A stretch of 35,808 bases of DNA, taken from the NCBI GenBank assembly GCA_020650975.1, contig JAIPMN010016796.1, positions 1,361 to 37,168 of the forward strand. The letters run 5' to 3'. Both the position numbers and the translations under genes were made by a program. This DNA is from Apostichopus californicus (lineage: Eukaryota; Echinodermata; Holothuroidea; Aspidochirotida; Stichopodidae). The notes under the pieces were generated by a model. The model ran no database searches and was not told the DNA's origin. It saw only the letters and a list, made by a program, of their open reading frames with translations. Positions within the stretch are counted from its first letter, which is position 1. Each line of letters begins with the position of its first letter. Shown one piece after another: positions 10,401 to 22,400 of the stretch.

Positions 10401-13400
10401 ACCGATCAACAACTGGACGATTCCTCAACTGTTATAACTCCCACGAAACCAACCCCAGAGCCGTTGTACCAATCGCCAAAGTTGGTCGTGGCCGCAATGG
10501 TCCACACCTCACCGGGTGTACCAACCGGTGGAAAGGTCACCGCCGATGAGGCGAAGACGCCGCAGTCGGTCGGAAGGACTTCCAATGTGGCGTTGGATGA
10601 CGCTGACAATTCTATCAGTCTTATCCAGGTGGTCAACGCTCCCATCAAACCAGTGTACAGCATCTTCTTGAAGAGAGGGAAAGGGACAAAATGCACAGAG
10701 GAACAGAATGACCGGTCAATAGATGACGACCAGGGGCCACCGAGGAAAGGCAAACACAAAGGAATTGCTATCGATGGTAAAAATGCTGGTGACGAACAAG
10801 GGAAGGGTGAAGGTGTTAAAAAAAGGGGAAGGGGAAGACCAAGAAAAACAGATAATAGAGAGAAAGATTGTAAGACTCCTTGTAGTGATGATAATGGGGC
10901 TGTGGCTGTCTCTGAGAAGAAGGAAAGTGGCAAGAAGGCAAAGAGGGGGAGGCCAAGAAAAAGTGCAAATGAGGACAAAAAAGGCACTCGGAGGAGAGAT
11001 ACTCCAGACAGGTCAAAGGTCATATCAGAAGGCGAGAAGAATCACTGTGGGACCCGCACACTGCGTCCAAGGAGGTCAAAAGCTAGACGGATGGTGATCG
11101 TTGACGATGACGACGACGAAACAGAGGAAGAGGAGGAGGAGGAGGGAGATGAGATAGTTAACGAGACAGGTAACCAGATAGCAGAAAACTCTGTTCAACT
11201 CGACAAATCTGAAATTGTGAGAACAGCAAAATCCAGGCAGTTGTCTAAGAGGAACAGGGTCAGCAAGTATCCGGTAAAGGTATGATGAAAACAATATTTA
11301 ACTCATATCATTTGTCCGAATTGAATGTAATAGCGTACTGTACTTCTTAACTCATTGAATCATGTTCATAAAGTTTGACTGAGCCTTGACAGCATCGTTG
11401 TCAGATAACATCGGCCACAGGGCTCAGCCGTTTGGGTCTCCTGAGAGCAGTCTAAGTACAGTGTGTGGAATAAGGATGTAGAATGGGCTTATACTGTAGT
11501 ATTAATATTGTAAGTGTAGGTCAGGTTTTACTAATGACACCTTGCCCTGCTACTATCCCTTCCACCTACCCCCTGCTAAAAAATGCTCTGACTTATTTCA
11601 GTCCACTCAATGGCATTCATTTCACATATTTTTTGTCCGCTTCTTACTGTCAGACAAACACCCAAAGAGCAAGAGAGATCGTGAAGAGGGCAAAACTTCA
11701 ACGCAACCCACATCAAGGCACCGGTCAGACAGCGCAAGGACAACCAAACAAACGTACCTTGAGGGTCAGGCTTGATCCGTTGGGTCTGTCGGACAAGGTT
11801 GTCACAGTAAAATATGTTGGTGTGGAAATGCAGGGTCCAAAGGAAGTCAAAGGTCAGAGGAATAGAAAAGAAGAGACGGATAGCAGTAAGAAGACAGCGA
11901 TCAGTATTAAGAACCACAAAGGTAATAATAATATAATGTTCAAATACCAGGTCAAAGCGCTTTTATTACAGACGTTATAATACCCCTGGTCAATGATAAC
12001 CTGTCCCAGAGACAATCCCTTTAGATTGCTGCAGTTATATACTGCGCCAAATGACAAGTTACCTCACAGGTACCCATTGAGCCCCTGGGTGGAGAGAGGC
12101 AATTTAGATGAAGCATCATGCCCAAAGACACAACCTTATGAACTAGGCAGGAATCGAACCAGCAATCCTTTTGATCACAAGTCAGAAGTCTCCTTCGCCA
12201 TTTATACAAAATGCAACTGTCGATTCTAATATGGTGCAGTCAACTGGCACAAATTGGAAGGTTTTGATATTAACAAGTGTGCCAGGGTGGTACTTATTTT
12301 ATGTGGAATCTTGACCATTTGGGAAATATTGACGAATATCAAAATATTGATGCACATTGCACGCTTCTCGATACGCAGGACCAATAGAATCAGTAATCTA
12401 GAGATATCGAGAATCAATTCAATAATTGCAAAACAGAAAAGGGAAACATCAAAAGACAATTAAAAAATACTGACTTACAAAAATACTGATTTCAGACTAA
12501 CCAGCTATGTGGTTATCTCCATTGGTTGTTTATGGTTAGCAACGGTTTTGACTGTTTATAGGGGACACGAACCCATGCAACCATCATCTCTGTCTTATAT
12601 GACAGATCTTTGTGAAAATAACTTCCTCAAGTAACTTGGAATACATCCTGTTGGTAAGGGATGCTAGTATAAAAAGTCGTGTCTGAGCACTGTCATTTTG
12701 TAAATTATCTTTGATGTCATAGTGTCGGGAGGATCTCAAAAAATGTCACTTTCTCTTTGTTTTTCTATTCATAATTTCAAGGAAGGATGTTAAACGGTGT
12801 TTATACTCTTCTCCATTACAAAAAATAAAACAGTGAAATAAATATAAAGAGAAACATAACAAATTGAAGCACATCTGACGCGATGATGTCATATTTAGTC
12901 TTGATCAAGACTTCAATTTTGTTTGTGAAGGAACATTCAAATGTGATATCTTCCAAACGGTAAATTACCACTTGACGTAGTTGCTTGGGGGAGGTTGTAC
13001 ACGACAGTTATCTCTATGGATAAGACCAGTAATGATGGCTGGGTGTGTGTCTCCTTAAGGAAACAGCCATGCAAGTGGAAATCAACTGTTCATTTTCAGT
13101 TTTCTGTACCATTTGGGATGAGAAAGGTTTTGTTTATTCATTAGAAAGGTCAACAGTCAGTCACTTATATTAATTGGTTTCATTTAATTGTCCATTTCAA
13201 AGAGAACAAACCGCCTGTAAAGCTTGCTCCGATGTTCACTAAGGAAGGATTGAAGTCATTAGCCAAGAAACAGCAGGAGACAGAACATGTAGTGGAGGTT
13301 CTCACCCTGAGCTCTGATGATGAGTGTACAAATGACTCTGTGGCAACTGCCTCACCCTTCACAACTGTGGCAGTTTCAAAGAAGTGGCAAGCTAAAGCCA

Positions 13401-16400
13401 AGATGCAGGACGAACCTTACTCGCCTCCTTTTCCTAGTATTAGCCATGTGACGCAGAAAGGTAATTAGAGACTTTGGTGGAGAGCAGATTGTGCAAACTA
13501 CAACTAAAATCATTGTAATGGCAACAGTGGCGGAGCTAGGGGTTTTGGTCAGGGGGGTCGAGAATGGTCTGTAGGGGCGCTTTCGACACTATCTAAGCGG
13601 AGCGCCACCACAGGTTGGCGCAGAGGGTACAGAAATTTTTTGAGTAAAGAAACTTCCTAGATCACCGGAAATTACCCTTTCTGGGCCTTGCTAATTTGCA
13701 GATAAACGAAGAATAAATAGGTATCATCGCCAACAAAATGTGACAAATGTCAGTAGGTAGATCAGAGCACAATAAAAAAGTCAACAATCATGAATAAGTA
13801 AAAAGTGGTAAAAAGCTGAAAAGGGCGCCAGCAAGTCCATTTGAGTCCGTCAGGGGGGGCATCCGCCCACCCCCCTCCCCTGACTGTATGGATGCTCCGC
13901 CACTGAATGGCAATGTTATTTCAATCATTTTGAACTTGTTTACTTTTTTTTTCTGTTTATTGTGCTCTTTTTTATAAGAGGTATAAGAGCCACATTTATA
14001 CAATACAATACAATTATTTCAAAAGGGACAATGTATATAAAGAGATGGAAAGAAAGAACGAAGAAAAAAGTGTAAGTTTTTATGCGAGTTTTTGAACTGA
14101 GTTTGTACTTCTTTTATGCTTGTTAAAAGTAAGTTTTGAGTGGGTACAATTCTTTTGTCGGACATTGGTATAGTTTACAAAATTTGTCTAAAGACAATTC
14201 ACAGATGTCTGATTCTTGACTTGAAAAGTCAGCTTCCAACGATGATTTTGTGATTTGGTAAAATGAACGAATTCGGAAGGAAGTATTTTGAAGCATTTAT
14301 CCTTCAGAACCTTGCATGTCTTCTATTCTTTGTTTCCTTCGATTGTTTAACATCTTATAAATATCCCTTGTGACTTTTTCATTCTACCCAGATGAATCAG
14401 GTGATCTGAGGAGCTTTTGGAATTTACCTGATGTTGACCTCTCTAAATTAAAAATATCAAGGATCGTGCTAGGGAACACACCACCTCCTGCGATCGACTG
14501 GAACGCATCACTCGATAAATTCACCTGTAGTCACATAGCCGATCTCAGGATACCCAACGTTAAGGTTGGTATGCTTGCTTTGCTGGGTATTTTATGAAAA
14601 AAAGTAACAAAACTTGGATAATACTGGCATTGAATGCATCAACTAAGGAAAAAAGTCCTGTGTTCATAAAGGTTGATAACTAATTCCCACACTTAAAAAT
14701 CGAAAAATGCAAAATTTCCATTATTTCATTGAAATTTGCTGAAAATTGCTTAAACTGTTTAGAAGACATATTTTTGAAGATTATGTACATGTTTTGAGAA
14801 CTGATGAACTTAAGGCTGCTGTTGCAAAAAATTCAGCTGTGATCAAGAAAATCAGACCCCCCGATTTTTGCATAGTTGTGAGAATTTTGATTTCTTGAAT
14901 CTCTCTCTGATCAAATCGATGATACTTTATTACTTTATTTTTTTCTTGATGTCCTCATTGTTTCAATGCCTCAACCATGAACAGAAAGATTTTTGGTTAA
15001 CTTCTTGTAAATCAAATTATGTGTGGTTGTTGATGTATATATAATATAGTTCTCATTCCTGATACAAACAGAATTGTGGTTTTGTGTTTATCAGATGATG
15101 TCGTTGTGGTTACTGTGGATACTAAAGAGAATGTGATTGCACTAGTTGTACAGTGTAGCTAACATTGTCATTTTTAGTGGTCAATCAGCTTGGCCAGTAT
15201 CAATGGTCATGCTAAGTGGTCAACCAGCTTGGTCAATATTTATGGTCATGTTTAGTGGTCAATCAGCTTGGTCATTATTTATAGTCATGTTTAGTGGTGC
15301 ATCAGCTTGGTCAGTATTTATGGTCATGTTGAGTGGTCAATCAGCATGTTCATAATTTATGGTCATGCTTAGTGGTCAATCAGCTTTGGTCATTATTTAT
15401 AGTCATGTTTAGTGGTCAATCAGCTTGGTCAGTATTTATGGTCATGTTTAGTGGTCAATCAGCATGTTCATAATTTATGGTCATGCTTAGTGGTCAATCA
15501 GCTTTGGTCATTATTTATAGTCATGTTTAGTGGTCAATCAGCTTGGTCAGTATTTATGGTCATGTTAAGTGGTCAATCAGCTTGGTCATTATTATTTGTA
15601 AACTACTGATGAATTGGTATTATTCCAGTGGTTTGCATGAATTAAACATTGGACACCATAATCTGATACTTCTCAATATTTGTAACACTTTCACAGTATA
15701 TTCTGATACTGTAGGAGTTGGAAGGGTTACTATTAGCTACTAGTGATTTCAATGGCAACAGTGATTAAATATTAAATTAATTCATCCCACTAATTACATG
15801 GCTTCTGGATAAGCTAGTAGTTCCTTGAAATGTTTGCCTAATTTACGTATGTTTTCACTTCGTTCTTGCAATTTACAATGAAGCATTTTGTTTTATCCTT
15901 TTCTCCAGTTTGGGAAGCATCCAGAACTTTCATGCGAGAGTCAAAAAGCTGCACTGGAAGAAATTTCAAAGCATAATCCCAAGTTTCCCGTCAAGAGAAT
16001 TTTCAAGCGTTACCTGGCCAAGCGAAAGGGAGAGACGTTAGAAGAAAAGAAAGCAAAAGGTAGTTATTTTCATTTTTTTCTTTAAAGTTTGCAAAACTTA
16101 TCAGAATTCATTATTTTTTTCATAGCTGTGCAAGTGCACTGAAAAGTCTTCTAACAATAGATGCTTGCTATATATTTTCAAACTCGTGAAGTGCAAGTTT
16201 CACCTTTTATAGATATACATGCATGTATCATACATGTCTTCCTGTATTGTAGAATTTCTTCACAATGCCCCTTTTATATATTTATCATTTTTAATTTCTT
16301 TCCTGTTTGAAAAGTTTGTAAATGTTGTATCTACTGTGCTCATCCTTGTTATTAATTTAATAAATGATTAAAAATGTTCTCTAATAACAGTAAAAAAAAA

Positions 16401-19400
16401 TGGGCAATTAATTCAAGTTCACCTCGTCTGATTTTATTTTCTGATTATGTTTTTATGCAAATAATACAATTCATCGATACAACTATGAAAACAAAAAACT
16501 TAGTTTCCATCATGTGGCCTTCCATTGATTGAATTATGATAATTAATACTTCCTAAACCCAAAGAAATACCAAAACAGAGAGAGTTGATTAGAAATGCAA
16601 TGTGTTCATGTTAGCAACATGTAATGTATGTATGTATTTTAGATCCTCCTGCAAGCAGGACCTATCGAAGAAGCCATCAATGGCTTATCAAAGCCGCAAG
16701 GTGACAGAAGTCAGTCTCTTAGATTCATATTTTAACGTCCATGATTATGAATTGTCAATTGTCAACAACTCTGTAACTGGACGACATACATTAATCTTGG
16801 AGTGACTCGAACTCGGGACCTTATGATTGAAAGGCACCGGGGTTAATCACTGAGCTAACACTCCCTAAATGTATCTATCACCACCTTGTGTTATTGCCCT
16901 TTATATGTAGATGGGAGTCATACAACCACAAGCAAGACACAGCTGGGGAAAGGTTCTCGAAAGAGAAAAACAGAGAGTGAAGATGACCCCACTCAGAGGA
17001 AGGTCAGGAGGAGGTCACTGCGAGGTCAGTCAGTGAAGGACCAGAAACAGGGAGCAGCTGATGAAGATAGAGAAAATATCAATTCTGAGGGTAAACCTAA
17101 GGGTGAGTAGATTCTGTGGTCTTGTCATAAATGTAAAAGGGCTGATATTCAAAAAAATTAAAATTTAATTTGTTTGCTCACTTAGAGGCATTGAAGACTC
17201 GCCCCAAACAGCGTCCCGCCATCTTTAAAAAATTTAACTTTCTGTTGCTTGCAAGTGAAGTTTTTCTCATTGTCGCTACAAAATGCAGACAGTAACGAAA
17301 CGTGATACCTTGTTATCTTTTATCTAGACCTGAGATGTCCATCGCTGTATCCTTTGTACACTGTGCTGTGGGTATTGACCGCAGCTGTATGTATTGACTG
17401 TACACTAGTGTTTAATTACCGACGGTAGCAAGCTGTGTGTGTATATTCTGGGATCAATGGTGGTGTCTTTCTCTTCTGTAACACCTCATTCGAAACTAGG
17501 TCAGATTACCGGCTCTAGACATTTCTTTTTGCGCGAGTCTTCACACCTTACATGTCTCTTGAAAATGTGCACCTGATACACTTATCTGATGTACATAGCA
17601 TCACATAAGACACATACCAAGGTCACATGAGTCAGTTTAATTAAGACAGGTTATCTATCACAAGGTATGTGGCATTCCTACCTCTCAATGACAGGTACAT
17701 TTGGTGGTATCTTATTGTAAAGACCACCGTAATTGCCAAACAGTTGAAGAAATCTATCATAGTTTTATTTATTTGCAAAGAAAACAATGTTTTGAGATCA
17801 GAGTACTCAAAATAGTGTTATACAATAGCCTATTTAAAGCATCCCTAAACAAAACACACTCTATTTTGTATTTGTACTGAATTTTTTCAGGCAATCACTG
17901 GTCTGGGCTCGCATTGAATACAGTTATCCTCAGTAAGGCCCTTCAGATGTTTAACGTTCATAAACATGTTTTTAATCTTAGTCTTTTCTGCACTGAGTCT
18001 GAGAAATTGAACTTACTTCCTGCCTTGAATGTTCAAGTTATATGTATGAGTCCGACTAACCTTAACCCAGATGAGTTTGATTGGTGGTATTTGCGCCTTT
18101 CTTTAAGTGATAGTTTTATATTTTGTCAACAGAAAAACTTCAGCCGACCGATCTATTATGGAGTGATAAATACCAACCTACTAGCTCTGAAGAAGTTCTC
18201 GGGAATGCAGTATCTGTGAAGAAACTTGGAGGTTGGCTCTCAGATTGGAAAATCAAAATACAAAGGATAAAGAAGAAGGAAGCCAAAGCCCAAAGAGGGT
18301 GTAAAGCAGGTAAGAAGCTTCAGTTTGTTCAATGTAGCATAGTTCATTAACACCGCAGGTAAGAAGCTTCAGTTTGTTCAACGCAGCATAGTTCATTAAC
18401 ACGGCAGGTAAGTAGCTTCAATTTGTTCAACGCATAGTTCATTAATACCACCAATCAAAACCAATATGATGCTGTAGGGCTGGGGTATGCATCCTACGGC
18501 CCGCGGGCCACATGCGGCCCGCCAGTGATTTTTTTTGCAGCCTGTGAGATGTCTCAAGAAAAAGAAAAAAAAATCCATCTATTTTACATCATCACAAAAA
18601 CGAGCTAGCTGCCTAGAATTTATCGGCACTCATGATGCTGTCAGGTAGGCCTATTATCCCCATTAATTATCAACTGTACTGTATTGACATTATGTTTTTG
18701 TGAATACAGATCAAGTACACACACCTATTGCTTGAAAGTCCTCGGAATCAAAGGTTCGAAATCAACAGCAGGTTAGGTGCAGGCCGGTAAATTTTTCACT
18801 CCTTATATCTGGCCCATTCATTCAAAAAGGTTGCCCACCCCTGCTGTAGGGTATTGGTTGAACCATAACCATTTGCCTAGCCTGACCTGTACTTCAGATT
18901 ATAACCTTAACTTGTTCATTCTGATTTATGTATAATTAACAACTTTTGTGTCAGCCGTGGTGTCAAATGTCTAGCACTGTATATAAACAGTTTCCTGCCT
19001 GGTGTGGCCATGATAAGTTATGAAAAGTAATAGTAATGGTCACTTAATGTATTTATGCATCCTGAGCCTCACATAAACAGCGTTTGCATGTCCCTCTGGA
19101 ACTTGTATCGCAGATCAAGTGCAGGGCTTAAGTTCACTGACAGGACAGATGGCTAATTGCTGTCGGTGCCCCTACACTACCTCTAGTAGTTGAACGCCCC
19201 TATTAACCATCTGTTGCCAAAGGTATTGACTATACAAAATTGCCACAGAAACCTGCCATATATCAATGAAAGATGCAAGGCAAATCCTAGCTTTCTCTGA
19301 AGAATTTACCTTGCCGTTCCCAATCCTTAATTCAAGTGCTTATCAAGTCATTGGTAAGAGGAGGCTAGAGTCAATGGCAATGAGTGACTGTTACTCTGTG

Positions 19401-22400
19401 GATTTCAGGCTTCCAGCCTTGCTGCAGTATCCTCAAAGTAACCCATACATTTGGCACTGGGACATCCCATTATAGTACTATTGAGTTTAAATATTTATTT
19501 CATATTATTCCTTTTGTGAAAATTATTTTCATATCTGGTCTTCCAGCTGAAACAAGAGAAGACAGTGAGAGTGATTTTGAACCAAGCGACGGAGGTTGTT
19601 CCGGAAGTGAGGATGAAGGAGATGGCATCTGTAATACCTTCCTCATCACAGGACCCCACGGAGTAGGCAAAACATCCATGGTCTACGCCTGTGCCAAGGA
19701 AATGGGATTCAAGGTTCGTATACAGCAAAAGAAATTTAAATGTCAGCTCCTTCTGTAATTTATGCAAGTCAGGCAGTGCAGGGTCCTCATATATGGTTGT
19801 GGATAGCCTCATATCATGTATGTATGTATGTTAGATCCTCCTGCAAGCAGGAACTCGTGAAGGAGCCTCATTGGCTTATCAAAGCCGCAAGCTGACCAAA
19901 GTCTCTTACATTCATATTTAACGTCCATGATTATGAATTGTCAATTGTCAACAACTCTGTAACTGGACGACATACCTTAATCTGGGAGTGACTCGAACCG
20001 GGGACCTTATGATTGAAAGGCACCGGCATTAACAACTGAGCTAACACTCCTAACTCCATATCATAGCAATAGGAATAACACTATATAAGCAAGCTTTCCT
20101 TCTACATACTTTCTCTTACTTTTTCTGTTCAGAAAGGTAAACACCATGAATATTTAAATTGTACAAAGATCCAACACTTTATATTAACCACAGTTAGGCA
20201 TGAATTTCAGGATATATCTGAAGGCAAGTGCATTTCCATGAACAACACAAGGCATTTCTCTGGCATATATTTCCTTACCTGGTTTAAAGCAGCATTTTGC
20301 GTTGAGTCACAATTTTTCCTCAGTTTTTGAGTTTTTATCATAATACAGTCACAAACGACCAAAGTAAGACTTTCCCATATTTTTTACCCCACGGTGAACG
20401 GTAATTAGCAAGTAATTAAGGCTATTATACGATTTTGACATTTGTGTCTCCCAGACAAATCTGATCAGTATTTATCACATGCAGCACTGCAAAACCGCCA
20501 ATTCAAATTCAACCAATGTTTATGTATGACCTTGGGCTAAGAATAGACTCACTCATTGGTAATCCCTCAGCTTCGGTACGCTATTAGTAGTGCAGTAAAG
20601 TATACACACACGCAGGCCGACAAGGTTCCTATAAGTGGGAGGAGTGTATCAAAGCCAAAGATTCAAAATACGAATGTCAGAAAAATGTCATTTTTTGCAC
20701 TTTTCGGGAATATTTTGAGTTGAAACTTTTCAGTTAGCTTAGTTTACTTCATTGGTATAGTATCATATAATATCCTAGGATTGGAAAATTTCGAGAATCA
20801 ACGCAAATTGCTGCTTTAAGCAAAAATACTTTGCAGATATTGGCAAGTGAAATATGTCGGTAATTTTGGGAACGATCCCAAGTAGACTCTGATAATAGGT
20901 CCACTCCCTGACATACTTCCTGTTGGTAAACTAGATCTAACACTAATAACACAAACACTTATTTGCATATGTGCTTGCAGAAAACAAAGAAGATGTAATA
21001 AATGTTTTTTGGTTTTCCAATACAATTGAGATTTGAAAGAACAAGAGCAGCAAACAAGAGAACACTGTTTTAAAACAAATTCTGTGTTCATTTTTGACAG
21101 CATGAACCAGAACATTTCTCAGAAATGGATCATATGGATTTATGATAATTTAGTTATTTCTCATCATTACGAGTACTTCAGTTATAGTAACATGACTATG
21201 TGCTTATGGTTATATCAATATGTATTTAAGGGTGACTAAAACTATCAATTTACGGCTCTTTAATTCATTCCAGGTTATTGAAGTGAACGCATCTTCGAAA
21301 AGAGTTGGAAAGCAGATATTGGATGACCTGGGTGAGGCTACTCAGTCACATCAATTGACCGGTCAAGCAGGCCTCAAATCTGCTGACCTTGCAAGGTTTT
21401 TCAAATTGAAGACTCCACCTGCTCTAGTAAAGGTGAGTTGATATCAAAACAGAGGGATCCTTCCAACATAAAATACATATGCAGGGAACATGTGATTTAT
21501 GACCTCTGTAAGGACCTGCTTTTGGTCTAGTGACATAGTTTAGAAAGTTTGAGTGTTATTTATGCACCTGAATCCCAATGGGTGTCAATTTTATTCTTGA
21601 TTATTATCATTAGCTTGAGAGGACATTTTCAAAGTAATATTTTGACAAGGTGTGAACCAAAATACTGTGGTACTGTCAGGCAACATTTTCAACATGGTGT
21701 GGGCTGCCATCACATGGATGTTTAATATAGAATATCTTAAGGGGCTTACTGAGGATAACTGTATTCAATTCAAGCCCAGACCAGTGATTGCCTGAAAAAA
21801 TTCAGTACAAATACAAAATAGAGTGTTTTGTTTAGGGATACTTTAAATAGGCTATTGTATAACACTATTTTGGGTACTCTGATCTCAAAACTGACTCATG
21901 TGACCATGATATGGGTCTTATGTGATGCTATGTGCATCAGATAAGTGTATCAGGTGCACATTGTCAGGAGACATTTAAGCGAGCAAACAGATTAAATTTT
22001 AATTTTTTTTCAACATGGTGTCGGCTGCCATCACATGGATGTTTTATATAGAACATGATACACATAATATGGTACAGTATCCTGTCAACCCAAATAATCT
22101 TGTAAGTAAAACAGTGTTTTACAATGACATAACTAACCATGGGGTACTTCTTTCCTCATGTTCAGAAGTCAAAATGTATGTTAATGTATTCAAGTCTCAA
22201 GGAATATAAATAATAATAAAGAATCAAAACATTTCAAATTACGATGGTAAGAATGTTTGCGGTCTTCTGGCTCATTATACACTTTGAGAAGGAAAAAGAA
22301 AACATAGTCAATAATGTTTTGTTTTTGTTTTTGCTTTGTTTTGCAGAAACCGGTCAAACAAGCAAAACCAAAGATTCATAAAGCTTTTGCAGCATTCGTC

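Noticed and set aside
11280-11285. Exon 2 reading through to the stop at 11283-11285 as the end of a shorter protein
   Set aside because: The stop lies just past a good donor (AAG|GTATGA), and downstream exons continue the ATAD5 homology in the matching phase.
15171-15600. CRISPR-like direct repeats
   Set aside because: There are no unique spacers; units are contiguous and the genome is eukaryotic.
15146-15743. Open frames of 65-69 codons with repeated WSLFIVMFSGQSA-type peptide
   Set aside because: They follow the 39-bp minisatellite, whose period is divisible by three. No splice sites or start context support a gene.
17914-18219. 101-codon frame overlapping the start of ATAD5 exon 8
   Set aside because: It begins within dispersed repeat B and reads exon 8 in the wrong frame; the RFC-box frame is the real one.
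19990-20050. Possible tRNA gene on the minus strand
   Set aside because: A and B boxes are present but the acceptor stem does not pair properly, and the sequence continues into a SINE body with a target duplication. It is a SINE head.
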